Source of the DNA: Thermodesulfobacteriota bacterium | GTDB taxonomy: Bacteria; Desulfobacterota; Thermodesulfobacteria; Thermodesulfobacteriales; Thermodesulfatatoraceae | DNA: 42,937 bases | Reading direction: 5' to 3' | Assembly (NCBI GenBank): GCA_013153725.1 | Contig: JAADDY010000024.1 | Location: 1-42,937 of the forward strand | Part shown: piece after piece, positions 10,493 through 20,700 of the stretch | Numbering within the stretch: position 1 is the stretch's first letter | Layout: each line of letters begins with the position of its first letter | Notes under the pieces: model-generated | Told to the model about the DNA's origin: nothing | Database searches by the model: none | Seen by the model: the letters and a program-made list of their open reading frames with translations, nothing else | Translations under genes and position numbers: made by a program

Positions 10493-12083
10493 GCCTCTTT
10501 TTTCCCTCCCGGGAAGGTTCTTCTGGGGTTTCTTCCTTCTTTATCGTTTCTTCTTTGACCTCGGGTTTAGTTTCCGGGGTTTCCCGCACCTCTTCTTCAA
10601 AAAGGGTGTCTTCCGGGGCAAGATCAGGAGCAGGCTCTATGACAAGGGTGGTCTCGTAATATTCCTCGAGGGCGAAGAGGTCGCGTCTCTTGAAATTGAG
10701 CACGTAGGAAGCAAGCTCCGGAGAGACCCGCACCTTGAGTTTCGCCAGAGATTTTTCCGCAAGCTTGCTCTTGATCCGACGCAAGAGGGCGGTGGCCAAA
10801 ACCTCCACCGTCCGGATCTGCCCCACTCCCCGGCAACAGGGGCAGGGACGATAGCTCCCCCACTGGAGGGGGGCCTGAAGCTTCTGGCGGGCAATCTCTA
10901 TCAGGCCAAGCTTGCTGAAACGGGTCATGGTGGTCTTGGCCCGGTCCTTCTTGAGGCTCTCCCGCAGGCGCTTCTCCACCTGGTGGCGGTGTTTGACCTG
11001 TTTCATGGCGATGAAATCGATCACGATGAGGCCCCCCAGGTCGCGCAGGCGCAGCTGGCGGGCGATCTCTTCGGCGGCCTCGAGATTGGTGCGAAAGGAG
11101 GTCTCTTCAAGGTCCTTCTCTCGCACACATTTGCCGGAGTTGACATCGATGGCCACCAGGGCCTCGGTGGGTTCGATGTAGAGGGTTCCTCCGGAAGGCA
11201 GGGGAACCACCGGTTTGTAGACGTTTTCGATCTGTTCCTCCAGGTTGAAGAGCGAAAAGATGGGTTTCTCTTCCTGGAAGAGTTTTACCAGGCGTACCTG
11301 CCGGGGGGCCACCAGCTTCAGGAAATTCTTGACGGTCTCAAGGGCTTCCGGGGTATCCACCAGAATCTCTTTGATATCCGAAGAGAGATGCTCCCTCAAG
11401 AAACGCACGATGACGTCCTGATCTTTGTAAAGAAGGGCCGGGGCCTCTACCTGGGAGGCCTTGGTGCGGATCTCATTCCAGAGGCGCACCAGATAGCGAA
11501 AATCGGCCTGAATGTTCTTCTTGGCGGCGTCCGCCGCGGCGGTCCGGAGGATGACCCCCACTCCCTCCGGGGGCTTGAGACTCAAAAGGATGTCTTTGAG
11601 ACGCTTGCGCTTGGCCTCGTCGGCAACCTTCTTGGAAACCCCGCAGGTGGGGTTCCCCGGAAGAAGAACGACGTAACGCCCTGGAAGCGTAAGATAAGTG
11701 GTGAGGCTCGCACCCTTGGTGGGGGTCTCTTCCTTCACGATCTGGACCAGAAGCTCCTGGCCGGGCTCAAGGAACTCCGGAAGCTTCGAGCGCCCGGATC
11801 TGTCGACCGCTTCGGCGTAGCCGTAGTATTCGGGATGCACCTCTTTGAAGGGCAGGTAGCCGTTTCTGGAAAGCCCTATATCCACGAAAACGGCCTGCAG
11901 ACTGGGTTTGATGTTTACGATGCGCCCCTTGTATATGTTGCCCTTGGTGTGTTCCCGGACGATGGTTTCCACATCGAAGGCCTCAAGACGCCCACCTTCG
12001 ACCAGGGCTACCCGAATTTCCTCAGATTGTTCCGCGTTTACCAAAATGAGCTTCTCGGGAGTCTTCTTTTTCTTCGCTGGCAT
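10434..12083 (-). CDS. rng: Ribonuclease E/G family endoribonuclease
   Basis: Endoribonuclease of 549 residues for mRNA decay and rRNA 5' maturation. An S1 RNA-binding domain (about 45-125: GNIYKGRIVNIKPSLQAVFVDIG) is followed by the DNase I-like catalytic domain with the two metal-binding aspartates D313 (AIDVNSGK) and D356 (IVIDFIAMK), and the zinc-link cysteines CPCC (414-417). The length is closer to RNase G plus a short tail; the last 60 residues are Glu/Lys/Arg-rich and low-complexity (KKEETPEEPSREGKKRRGRG), a possible degradosome or RNA-binding tail. ATG at 12083 with GGAGG upstream. It sits 13 bases downstream of the MoaE-like gene and overlaps the FlhX-like gene. Confidence 0.95.
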   Translation of the reverse strand: MPAKKKKTPEKLILVNAEQSEEIRVALVEGGRLEAFDVETIVREHTKGNIYKGRIVNIKPSLQAVFVDIGLSRNGYLPFKEVHPEYYGYAEAVDRSGRSKLPEFLEPGQELLVQIVKEETPTKGASLTTYLTLPGRYVVLLPGNPTCGVSKKVADEAKRKRLKDILLSLKPPEGVGVILRTAAADAAKKNIQADFRYLVRLWNEIRTKASQVEAPALLYKDQDVIVRFLREHLSSDIKEILVDTPEALETVKNFLKLVAPRQVRLVKLFQEEKPIFSLFNLEEQIENVYKPVVPLPSGGTLYIEPTEALVAIDVNSGKCVREKDLEETSFRTNLEAAEEIARQLRLRDLGGLIVIDFIAMKQVKHRHQVEKRLRESLKKDRAKTTMTRFSKLGLIEIARQKLQAPLQWGSYRPCPCCRGVGQIRTVEVLATALLRRIKSKLAEKSLAKLKVRVSPELASYVLNFKRRDLFALEEYYETTLVIEPAPDLAPEDTLFEEEVRETPETKPEVKEETIKKEETPEEPSREGKKRRGRGKGRKKSTEKSSSPQV

Positions 12084-12096
12084 TTTTCCTCCGCGT

Positions 12097-12483
<387 letters not shown>

Positions 12484-12497
12484 TCAAAGTTTTTTGC

Positions 12498-12503
12498 ATT
12501 ATA
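12498..12503 (-). promoter_or_regulatory. -10 element for the MoaE-like/rng/flhX operon
   Basis: A perfect TATAAT on the minus strand 24 bases before the MoaE-like start codon. No good -35 is found at 16-18 bases, so it may depend on an activator. The 154-base divergent spacer also contains the FBP aldolase/phosphatase promoter, which I could not assign. Confidence 0.35.
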
Positions 12504-12628
12504 AACAGAAAGTCGCCAACTTACCCTGTTGTTGAAAGAGAATTTAAGCATTTCTTTGTGAAAAGGCTTGCTTTTAAAAACTGCTAGCATTATTTGTCTT
12601 GGTAGAAACCAAAAAGGAGGAGGTGTGT

Positions 12629-13774
12629 ATGAAAATAACGGTCTCGGTAATCAAGGCTGATATCGGCGGCTACGTAGGACACTCCAGCACCCATCCCGCG
12701 GTAGTGGCGAAAGTAGAAGAACACGCCAAGGCCGGCTGTGAGAAAGGGCTTCTCATCGACGCCTCGGTGATCACCTGCGGGGACGACATCGCCATCGTCA
12801 TGACCCACACCAAGGGCAAGGACAACGAAGAAGTGCACAAGCTCGCCTGGGACGCCTTCGTGGCAGGCACCGAGGTCGCCAAAAAGCTCAAACTTTACGG
12901 GGCCGGGCAGGACCTTCTGGCAGACGCCTTTTCCGGAAACGTAAAGGGCATGGGCCCCGGAGTGGCGGAGATGGAGTTCGAAGAGCGCAAAAGCGAACCC
13001 ATCATCGTCTTCTTTGCCGACAAAACCTCCCCCAGCGCCTGGAACCTCCCGCTCTACGAGATGTTTGCCGATCCGATGAACACCGCAGGGCTTGTCATTG
13101 ATCCTTCGATGCACGACGGCTTCTCCTTCGAGGTGATGGACGTCTACTCCGGGAAGGTCGTAAAGCTTGAAACCCCCCGGGAACTCTATGATCTTCTCGT
13201 CTTCATCGGGGCCACCAGCCGGTACGTGGTAAGGGCTGTTTACCGCAACCGTGACGGCGAAATAGGAGCCGCCGCCTCCACCCAGAAGCTTTCTCTCATG
13301 GCTGGCCGTTACGTAGGGAAAGACGACCCGGTCCTCATCGTCCGGGCCCAGAGCGGTTTCCCGGCGGTGGGTGAAGTACTGGAACCCTTTGCCAGGCCCT
13401 GGCTGGTTGAGGGCTGGATGCGTGGTTCCCACACCGGGCCGTTGATGCCGGTTTCCTTCAAGGAAGCGAAACCCACCCGTTTCGACGGGCCACCCAGGGT
13501 GATCGCCGCTGGTTACCAGCTCTGCGAAGGGAAACTCATCGGCCCCAATGATCTCTTCGACGACCCGGCCTTTGATGACGCGCGTCATCGCTGTGCCATC
13601 CTTGCCAATCAGCTCCGGCGGCAGGGCATCTTTGAGCCTCACCGTCTCCCGCCGGAAGAGATGGAATACACCACGCTTCCCAAGGTGCTCGAAAAGCTGA
13701 AAGACCGCTTCGTGGACGTGGGCGAACCCCAGGCCAAGGCACCTGGAAGCGGCGAGGGCGAGATCGCCGAATAA
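12629..13774 (+). CDS. fbp: Fructose-1,6-bisphosphate aldolase/phosphatase (bifunctional)
   Basis: Archaeal/thermophile type V FBPase of 381 residues, which condenses DHAP and glyceraldehyde-3-phosphate and hydrolyses the FBP formed, making gluconeogenesis one-way. Family features are the start MKITVSVIKADIGGYVGHSSTHP, the metal-binding residues around D11 and H18 and in CGDDIAIVMTH, and the characteristic GPGVAEMEFEERKSEP and FADKTSPSAWNLPLYEMF. The ATG at 12629 is chosen over an upstream in-frame TTG at 12599 because AAAGGAGGAGGTG lies directly before it and the conserved N-terminal Met-Lys-Ile, needed at the active site, then becomes the real terminus. It is single-gene, closed by an intrinsic terminator, and suggests autotrophic or gluconeogenic growth at high temperature. 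Confidence 0.96.
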   Translation: MKITVSVIKADIGGYVGHSSTHPAVVAKVEEHAKAGCEKGLLIDASVITCGDDIAIVMTHTKGKDNEEVHKLAWDAFVAGTEVAKKLKLYGAGQDLLADAFSGNVKGMGPGVAEMEFEERKSEPIIVFFADKTSPSAWNLPLYEMFADPMNTAGLVIDPSMHDGFSFEVMDVYSGKVVKLETPRELYDLLVFIGATSRYVVRAVYRNRDGEIGAAASTQKLSLMAGRYVGKDDPVLIVRAQSGFPAVGEVLEPFARPWLVEGWMRGSHTGPLMPVSFKEAKPTRFDGPPRVIAAGYQLCEGKLIGPNDLFDDPAFDDARHRCAILANQLRRQGIFEPHRLPPEEMEYTTLPKVLEKLKDRFVDVGEPQAKAPGSGEGEIAE

Positions 13775-13776
13775 AG

Positions 13777-13800
13777 AGGGGGGCATCTGCCCCCCTTTTC
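13777..13800 (+). terminator. Intrinsic terminator of the FBP aldolase/phosphatase gene
   Basis: AGGGGGGCA (13777-13785) pairs with TGCCCCCCT (13788-13796), followed by a short T-run (TTTT, then CTT). It starts two bases after the stop codon. Confidence 0.8.
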
Positions 13801-13829
13801 TTGCTACCTCTATCTTCCGCTGGTATAAA
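13801..13829 (+). promoter_or_regulatory. Candidate cysS promoter
   Basis: TTGCTA (13801-13806), 17-base spacer, TATAAA (13824-13829). The predicted start (about 13836) is two or three bases before the cysS ATG, so the message would be essentially leaderless, as predicted for recG. No Shine-Dalgarno sequence precedes the ATG. Confidence 0.55.
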
Positions 13830-13838
13830 ACTTCTCCC

Positions 13839-15311
13839 ATGGAAATCTGGTTCCAGAACACCCTTTCTCGCCAAAAAGAGCGCTTCGAACCCCTGGCACC
13901 CCCCAGAGTGACCATGTACGTCTGCGGGGTCACGGCCTACGACGAATCCCACCTGGGGCACGCCCGGGCGGCGGTGGTCTTCGACGTCCTCTACCGCTTT
14001 CTCAAGCATCTGGGGTATGAAGTGCATTACGTACGCAACTTCACCGACATCGACGACAAGATAATCCGCCGCGCCCAGGAGGAAGGCACAAACGCCAAAG
14101 AGCTTGCCGAACGTTACATCCGCTCCTACAAAGAAGACATGGAGGCTCTCAAGGTCCTCCCACCCACCTATGAACCCCGGGCCACCGAACACATCCCTCA
14201 GATCATCGCTCTCATCGAACGCCTCATAGAGAAGGGCTTCGCCTACGTGGTGGAGGGGGACGTCTACTTTGCCGTGGAGAAGTTCCCGGAATACGGGAAG
14301 CTCTCCGGCAGGAACCTCGAAGAAATGCGCGCCGGGGCGCGTATCTCTGTCTCGGAGAAGAAACGCCATCCCCTCGACTTTGCTCTCTGGAAGGCGGAAA
14401 AACCAGGCGAGCCCTCCTGGGAAAGCCCCTGGGGCCGTGGCAGACCGGGCTGGCATATTGAGTGTTCCGCCATGGCCATGCACTATCTCGGGGAGACCAT
14501 CGACATCCACGGTGGGGGCCTGGACCTCATCTTCCCGCACCACGAGAACGAAATCGCCCAGAGTGAGGCTGCCACCGGCAAACCCTTCGTCAGGTACTGG
14601 CTTCACAACGGGATGGTCACCGTGGAGCGGGAAAAGATGTCAAAGAGCCTTGGAAACTTCGTCACCATCAAACATATGCTTGCCAGCCACCACCCGGAGG
14701 CCCTGCGTCTCTTTCTCCTCTCCATGCACTACCGCAGCCCCCTCGACTATTCCGAAAAAGTAGTCTCAGACCACGAAAAGGCCCTCGAGGGCTTCTACGA
14801 AACCCTCTATCTTCTAAGAAAGCTGAAGCCGGTGGCGGAAGAGCCTCCCAAGAAGCACCGGAAACCCCTGGAAGAAGCAAGCCAGGCCATCGCCACCTTT
14901 GAAGAGCGGTTTCTCAAGGCCCTGGCTGACGATCTCAACACCGCCAGGGCCATCGGGGAGATGTTTGCCCTGGAGCGCATCCTGAACGGGCTCCTCAAGC
15001 TCTGCGGCCGCTTCCCCTCCGCCGCACACCTGGAAGTAGCCCGGAAGGGAGAAGAAACCGTCCGCAAGCTTGCCGGAAACATCCTCGGGATCCTCGAAGA
15101 AGAACCGGAGACTTTCATCGAGGCCCGACGGGAGGCCGCCCTCAAAGAACGCGGGCTCTCTCGTGAGGAGATCGAAAGACTCATCACCGAACGAGAAGAA
15201 GCCCGTAAGGAGAAGGATTTTTCGAGGGCTGACGCCATCAGAGACGATCTGGCAGAAAAGGGAATCGAACTTCGAGACACCCCCTGGGGGACCTTCTGGA
15301 AGGTGACATGA
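13839..15311 (+). CDS. cysS: Cysteinyl-tRNA synthetase
   Basis: Class I aminoacyl-tRNA synthetase of 490 residues that charges tRNA-Cys. The HIGH signature is HLGH (38-41), the KMSKS loop is near residue 265, and the zinc site includes C29 in YVCGVTAYD and the Cys/His of [13 protein letters not shown] and [12 protein letters not shown]. The C-terminal DALR-like helical domain and the ending [18 protein letters not shown] are typical. The ATG at 13839 is the only start giving the conserved beginning. The stop overlaps the next gene (ATGA), so cysS, the CvpA-like gene and mazG form an operon. Confidence 0.98.
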   Translation: MEIWFQNTLSRQKERFEPLAPPRVTMYVCGVTAYDESHLGHARAAVVFDVLYRFLKHLGYEVHYVRNFTDIDDKIIRRAQEEGTNAKELAERYIRSYKEDMEALKVLPPTYEPRATEHIPQIIALIERLIEKGFAYVVEGDVYFAVEKFPEYGKLSGRNLEEMRAGARISVSEKKRHPLDFALWKAEKPGEPSWESPWGRGRPGWHIECSAMAMHYLGETIDIHGGGLDLIFPHHENEIAQSEAATGKPFVRYWLHNGMVTVEREKMSKSLGNFVTIKHMLASHHPEALRLFLLSMHYRSPLDYSEKVVSDHEKALEGFYETLYLLRKLKPVAEEPPKKHRKPLEEASQAIATFEERFLKALADDLNTARAIGEMFALERILNGLLKLCGRFPSAAHLEVARKGEETVRKLAGNILGILEEEPETFIEARREAALKERGLSREEIERLITEREEARKEKDFSRADAIRDDLAEKGIELRDTPWGTFWKVT

Positions 15312-15841
15312 AGCTTCCCTTACCCTGGATAGATATCTTTGTTCTGGCGGTTCTGTTCTTTTTCATCATTCGTAACGCCTGGATCGGCTTTTTGCGGGGG
15401 CTATCGTCCCTGGCGGGGCTTGCGGCCGGCTATTTTGTCTCCCTGCGGTACGGAGGCGTCATAGAAAACATCCTGGCTCCCTGGTTCCCTCATGGCTGGC
15501 TCAAGCTGGCCTCTTACGCCCTGGCTTTTGTACTGGGGTTTCTCCTGGTCTTCATCGCGGTGGAAATCCTGGTACGCCTCTTCAAGAAGGCCCATCTTTC
15601 CTGGATAGATCATCTCCTGGGGGCTATTCTCGGAGGGGTCAAGGGAATCCTGCTTTTGAGCCTTCTTTTCATCCTCCTCACCACCTTCTACCCTCAGGGA
15701 GAGAGCCTCTTTCGCGGCTCCTACACCTACCCCTATCTCATGAAGGGGGCCCGGTTTCTGGCGGATATCTTCCCCTCCAAGATCAAGTCCCGTTTCAACT
15801 ACAATCTGCGGCGCATCCTGGACTATGAAAAAAAGAACTGA
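15308..15841 (+). CDS. CvpA family membrane protein
   Basis: A 177-residue inner-membrane protein of the CvpA/colicin V production family. Four hydrophobic segments are visible (about residues 6-28, 31-50, 62-86 and 103-122), with the family start DIFVLAVLFFFIIRNAWIGFLRGLSSLAGLAAGYFVSLRYGG. CvpA proteins affect envelope integrity and colicin V secretion in enterics, but their direct role is unclear. The ATG overlaps the cysS stop (ATGA), and its 3' end overlaps mazG by 17 bases. Confidence 0.85.
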   Translation: MKLPLPWIDIFVLAVLFFFIIRNAWIGFLRGLSSLAGLAAGYFVSLRYGGVIENILAPWFPHGWLKLASYALAFVLGFLLVFIAVEILVRLFKKAHLSWIDHLLGAILGGVKGILLLSLLFILLTTFYPQGESLFRGSYTYPYLMKGARFLADIFPSKIKSRFNYNLRRILDYEKKN

Positions 15842-16631
15842 TTTCGAAGAGCTCGGCCCTCTTTTCGTGAAACTGGTAGAAATCGTAGCCCGTTTGCGGG
15901 CCCCTGACGGCTGCCCCTGGGATCGTAAGCAGACCCCCCAAACCCTCAAAAAGTACGTCCTCGAAGAGGCCTACGAGGTGAGTGAGGCCATCGATCAGGG
16001 TGAGCCGCTCCTCGTCTGCGAAGAAATCGGAGACCTCCTCTTTCTTCTGGTCTTCCTCGGCTATCTTTACGAAGAAGCCGGAGCCTTTCGCCTGGCAGAC
16101 ATGCTGAAACTCTGCGCCGAAAAGATGATCCGCCGGCATCCCCACGTCTTTGGAGAAAGAAAACTCTCCGAAGCCGAAGAGGTCATCTCGCAATGGCAAA
16201 AAATAAAGGAAAAAGAGGCCCAGGCCAAAGGCAAGAGCTCCTCCGTCCTGGGAGATCTGCCCAAGAACCTTCCCGCCCTCCAGAGGGCCTTCCGCCTGGG
16301 GGAGAGAGCGAGCCGCGTGGGGTTTGACTGGGAAAGCGCCGAAGATCTCTTCCCCAAACTTCAGGAAGAAATGGCCGAGCTTTCAGAGGCCGTAGAACGC
16401 CAAGAAAAGGAAGAAATCTTCGAAGAGCTGGGAGATCTCCTCTTTACCGTGGCCAATCTTTCTCGCAAGCTTGGCATCAACCCTGAAGAGGCCCTGAAAG
16501 CGGCCAACGAAAAATTCGAGAGGCGTTTCCGCGAACTTGAGAGTCGTCTCAGGACTCAAGGCAAAGACCTGAAAGATGTCCCTCTTTCTGAGATGGACGC
16601 CCTCTGGGAAGAAATCAAAAAGGGGCGCTGA
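15825..16631 (+). CDS. mazG: Nucleoside triphosphate pyrophosphohydrolase MazG
   Basis: House-cleaning all-alpha NTP pyrophosphohydrolase, 268 residues, that converts NTPs to NMPs and pyrophosphate. It has the full two-domain form: a first MazG domain with RAPDGCPWDRKQTPQTLKKYVLEEAYEVSEAID and EEIGDLLFLLVF, and a second with EEMAELSEAVE and EELGDLLFTVANL; the EExxE and ExxD magnesium-binding pairs are intact in both. The ATG at 15825 lies inside the CvpA-like gene in another frame, with coupling likely. It ends directly at a bidirectional terminator. Confidence 0.96.
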   Translation: MKKRTDFEELGPLFVKLVEIVARLRAPDGCPWDRKQTPQTLKKYVLEEAYEVSEAIDQGEPLLVCEEIGDLLFLLVFLGYLYEEAGAFRLADMLKLCAEKMIRRHPHVFGERKLSEAEEVISQWQKIKEKEAQAKGKSSSVLGDLPKNLPALQRAFRLGERASRVGFDWESAEDLFPKLQEEMAELSEAVERQEKEEIFEELGDLLFTVANLSRKLGINPEEALKAANEKFERRFRELESRLRTQGKDLKDVPLSEMDALWEEIKKGR

Positions 16632-16642
16632 AGCGCCCCTTT
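16619..16642. terminator. Bidirectional intrinsic terminator
   Basis: AAAGGGGCGCT (16619-16629) and AGCGCCCCTTT (16632-16642) form an 11-bp perfect stem that includes the mazG stop region. On the minus strand it is followed by TTTTTGATTT, so it is a better terminator for the superoxide reductase gene than for mazG. Confidence 0.8.
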
Positions 16643-16646
16643 ACTT

Positions 16647-17138
16647 CTAGATTACTTTGATCTCAAACGGGTCACTGATCCAGGTGCCGTGGAGATTGCA
16701 GTTTTCCACGGCCTCGAGTTTGGTACTCTGGTTTAGACGAATCTTGAAAGTGGCCTCAGAGGCCGCGACACCACCCACCGGATAGTCCACCTCGGCAATC
16801 TTTCTTCCATCCGCCAGGAGATAGATCTTGGTGATCCAGTGTTTGGGGGTAGAAGGATGGGTTACCATGAAACCCACCTTGACTTTGACCTCAAACCATT
16901 CCCCCGCCCCCACCACCCTGGGTGCTATGATGGCTGGCACGTGCTTCTTTTCCATCATAGAGGGATTGTTGCGATTTTTTAGGCGCAAAAACCCCTCTCC
17001 TTCCTCTTTGGCTGCCGGAACGTACTTGTCTCTATATTCTTTGATCTTTCTCTCAAAATCGTAGGCATTGGCCTCTTTGAGGGTGGCCAAAAGGGCTAAA
17101 CCTCCCAAGGCTCCCTTCAAAAAATCCCTCCTTTCCAT
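16647..17138 (-). CDS. Superoxide reductase with Tat signal peptide
   Basis: Class II (neelaredoxin-type) superoxide reductase, 163 residues, that reduces superoxide to peroxide without making oxygen. All five iron ligands are visible: H66 in EKKHVPAI, H94 and H100 in HPSTPKHW, and C147 and H150 in CNLHGTW. The N-terminus MERRDFLKGALGGLALL has a twin-arginine motif followed by a hydrophobic core and a likely cleavage near ANA (residue 25), so the protein should be exported folded to the periplasm; most superoxide reductases are cytoplasmic. ATG at 17138 is preferred to an upstream in-frame start (17213) because GGAGGG precedes it and the Tat motif then sits at the N-terminus. A sigma-70 promoter lies 47 bases upstream. 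Confidence 0.88.
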   Translation of the reverse strand: MERRDFLKGALGGLALLATLKEANAYDFERKIKEYRDKYVPAAKEEGEGFLRLKNRNNPSMMEKKHVPAIIAPRVVGAGEWFEVKVKVGFMVTHPSTPKHWITKIYLLADGRKIAEVDYPVGGVAASEATFKIRLNQSTKLEAVENCNLHGTWISDPFEIKVI

Positions 17139-17184
17139 CACACCCTCCTTCTCAGATATGGTTTGGCGCGTCTTCTTTAAAAGA

Positions 17185-17213
17185 ATTATAAGTTCGAAAG
17201 CCTGAAAAGCCAA
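17185..17213 (-). promoter_or_regulatory. Sigma-70 promoter of the superoxide reductase gene
   Basis: On the minus strand TTGGCT (17213-17208), 17-base spacer, TATAAT (17190-17185, perfect). Predicted start is near 17178, giving a 40-base leader. This shows the gene has its own promoter and is not read only from the hemerythrin gene. Confidence 0.6.
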
Positions 17214-17229
17214 GAAGAAATTTAAATGT

Positions 17230-17616
17230 TTAAAGATAGCGCCGGATCTTCAGATCCTCATCGATAACGTGGTTGATGAGCCAATCTCGCAGGAAGTGCA
17301 GGAGTTCCATCTTGGTGGCGAAGCCGTGGTCAAACTTTTCCTTGAAGGCAAAGACTTCCATCAAGAGTCTTTCGTGCTCTCGACGGTGGTGCTCAAGTTC
17401 CGGGAATCCGATACGCTCCATCAAGTCTTCCTCATCCTGGAAGTGCTCCTCCGCGTAACGCACGAGTTCCATGAGGACACGATCGATCAGTCTCTTGGGA
17501 CAGGCTGCCTGGACCCGATCGTACAGGAAATTGAGGAGGGAGACGAGACTTCGGTGCTGGTTATCGATCTTGGAGTCCCCGATACAGTAGCAGGGTTTCC
17601 AAAGGACAAAACTCAT
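17230..17616 (-). CDS. Bacteriohemerythrin
   Basis: Single-domain hemerythrin of 128 residues, a four-helix bundle with a non-heme di-iron site that binds oxygen reversibly. The ligand set is complete: H21 (NQHRSL), H58 and E62 (HFQDEE), H77 and H81 (HRREH), H116 and D121 (NHVIDED). In anaerobes these proteins act as oxygen sensors or scavengers. Start ATG at 17616 has GGAGGTGG upstream; an in-frame start at 17649 would add 11 residues with no homology. It is followed after 91 bases by the superoxide reductase gene, so an oxygen-protection pair is likely. Confidence 0.93.
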   Translation of the reverse strand: MSFVLWKPCYCIGDSKIDNQHRSLVSLLNFLYDRVQAACPKRLIDRVLMELVRYAEEHFQDEEDLMERIGFPELEHHRREHERLLMEVFAFKEKFDHGFATKMELLHFLRDWLINHVIDEDLKIRRYL

Positions 17617-17720
17617 TTTGGGCCACCTCCGGTCTAGAGTTTGGCCCACCCCTCACACTAAGATTTTCGGTATTTCGACAAAGTATCACAAATTATGCAC
17701 TTTTATTTAAGTTCAGCTGA

Positions 17721-20700
17721 TCAATCCGATTGATTCGTACGAAAAAGCTTCTTCAAATCTTCCAAAACCAGGTAGGTGCAGGGGATGATGAGAAGCGTGA
17801 TGAGAGTGGCGAAGAGGACCCCAAAGCCCAGGCTGATGGCCATGGGGATCAAGACCCGGGCCTGCAGGCTCTTCTCGAAGATCATGGGCATCAGCCCCAC
17901 GAAGGTGGTAAGGGTGGTGAGCACGATGGGGCGGAAGCGCCTTTGAGCCGCCTCTACCACCGCGGAGAAGGCCCTCTGACCCTGCTCACGGAGGCGATTC
18001 GTCAAGTCGAGGAGGACCAGGGAGTCGTTGACCACCACCCCGGAGAGCCCGACGATGCCGAAAAAGCTCAAGATATTGAGATGGTAGCCCATGATTTTGT
18101 GCCCCAGAAAGGCCCCGATGATGCCGAAGGGAACGGCGAACATGATCACCAGGGGCTGGAGATAGGACCTCAGTGGAATGGCAAGCAGGGCAAAGATGGC
18201 GAGCTGGGCCACGAAGAAACCTTTTACCACGTCCCGCATGGCCTCGCGTTGCCGCCGCCCTTCCCCTTCGATGGAATAAACCAGCCCCGGATACTTGGCC
18301 TTGAGGGCCGGCAGGAATTCTTTCTTGAGATAGTCCCTGATCTCCGCGGCGTTGGCGACCTTTTCGTCAACCTCTGCCAGGACCCGGATCACCCTGCGGC
18401 AATCAAGCCTCTCGAGGGTGACGTAGCTTTCCCCGCGTTCGAGACGGGCCACTTCTTCAAGCGGGATCTCGCGGCCATCTGAAAGATGAAGCCGCAAATT
18501 CTCAAGGCTCCAGAGGGAGGACCGGGCCGCCGCGGGATAGCGCACCAGGACCTGGACTTCGTCCTCCCCTCTCTGCACCCGCAGGGCTTCGGCCCCGTAA
18601 AAGGCGTGTCTTACGGTGCGGGCCACGTCTTCGAGAGTTACCCCGAGGCTCCTTGCCCCTTCACGCAGACGAAGTTTTATCTCTTCCTTGCCGGGAAGGA
18701 AGCTGTCTTCGATGTCGTGAACGCCCGGGATGCGGGAAAGCTCCTTTTTGAGCTCCTCTACCGCAGCGAGAAGGGCCTTTTCATCGCGCAGGGAAAGGGC
18801 CACTTCGATGGCTTTCCCCAGACCAAAGAGCTCGCTCTGAAAGAGGACCCCCTCGGCCCCCGGCACCTCCCCCACCTTCTGACGCCACTTTCGGACTATC
18901 TCTCGCGTGCTAATACCCGGGCGCTTCTCACCGGGAACGAGCTCGATCGTTACCTGGGCCAGATGGGAACCCATGCTTGGCCTTCCGGCTTTGGGGCCGT
19001 GACGGGCCTGGTGGACCCCGATCATGATCATGGAATATTCCACCAGGGGTTTGCCGTATTTCTCTTCGTATTCCTTCACCACCTCAAGGCCCTTTTTTTC
19101 GATCTCACGGGCGATGGCCAGGGTGCGGGAGACCGGGGTGCCGGCTGGCATGGTGAGATAGCAGTTGATGTCGTCGCTTTCCACCCGCGGGAAGAAGGTG
19201 AACTTGATCCGGCCCCCGAGCCAGAGGGCCAGAGAAAGGATAAGGATGGCAAGGGCCCCGGCAAGCGTGGCGTAACGCCAGCGCAAACAGAAAACGAGAA
19301 GCCGCCGGTAGGGGCCAGAGACGAATCTCTTGAGCCCCCGGGCGAGAAAACTCGCCCCCTCCGGAGAGATGCGCCCCCTGGTGGCGGCCAGATGGGCCGG
19401 CAACACGAAAAGGGCTTCAAGAAGGGAACCAAGAAGCACCAGAATCACCACGATGGGAATGACCCGGATGAACTTCCCGAGCACCCCAGTGCCGTAAAGG
19501 AGGGGCCAGAAGGCCGCCATGGTGGTGAGCACGGCAAAGATCACCGGCCGGGCCACCTCTGTGGTGCCCTCTACCGCGGCCTGAAGGGGTGGGACCTCCT
19601 CTTCTCGAAGCCGAAAGACGTTTTCTCCGATGACGATGGCGTCGTCCACCACGATGCCCAGGACCAGGATGAAGGCGAAGAGCGAGACCATGTTGATGGA
19701 GACGTCGAAGTAGGGCATGAGAAAGAGCGCCGTGGCAAAGGAGATGGGAATTCCCAGCATGATCCAGAAAGAAAGCCTAGGATTCAGAAAAAAGCCGAGC
19801 ATCACGATCACGAGGATCATCCCGAGGCCCATGTTCTTGAAGAGGAGAAAGAGTCGGGCCTTGAGGATCTGGGAGTGATCCTCGAAGATCTCAAGCGAAA
19901 GCCCTTCTGGCAGGTGGGCCTTGAGGATGGGGAAGTACTCGTTCACCGCCTTGGAGATGGTGAGCACGTTCTGATTTCCAAGACGGAAGACCTCGATCAC
20001 CGCCGCCCGCTTGCCCTTGAAGTAGGCGAAAAGGTCGATGATATCGCGAAATTCGTCTTTTACCGTGGCAAGGCTCCGGAGCTTGATCTCCGTGCCCTCC
20101 GGAGAGGAAATGATGGGAAGTTCGCTATAGCCCCGGGCGTAATACTTCTTGCCCTGGGCCCGAAGCAGGATCTCTTTGGAGGGGTCGAGGATGCGCCCTG
20201 CCGGAAGATCGAGACTTTCCTGCCGGATGATACGGGCGATCTCAAAGAGGCTCAGGCCATACTTCCTCAGGGTCTCCTCCGAGACCTCCACGTGGATCTC
20301 CGCGGGCCGCAGGGCAAAATAGGCGACCTCCGTGACCTCGGGCAGGGAAAGGAGTTCCTCCTTCACCCTCTCGGCCCAGTACTTGAGGGTGGCCTCAGAG
20401 ACGTCACCGTAAAGGGCGATGTTGATGACCGGGTAGCGGCGGGTCACCTGGCGCACGATGGGTCGTTCCGCCTCCTCGGGAAGGATGGTGAGGCTGTCCA
20501 CCTCCACCTTGATGTCGTCGTAAAGTTTGTTGACGTCCCAGCCCTTCATCACCTCCACGGTGATCTTCCCGAGACCCTCCGCGGCCATGGAGTAAATGCG
20601 TTCGATACCAGGAAGCCCCGAGATGCGCTCTTCGATGGGGCGAATGACGGAATCTTCCACTTCGTCCGGAGAGGCCCCGCGGTACTCCACCCGGACCTCG

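Noticed and set aside
17720-17734. Terminator at the end of the RND pump gene (ATCAATC-C-GATTGAT)
   Set aside because: The palindrome has a one-base loop, is AT-rich, overlaps the last codons and is not followed by a U-run.
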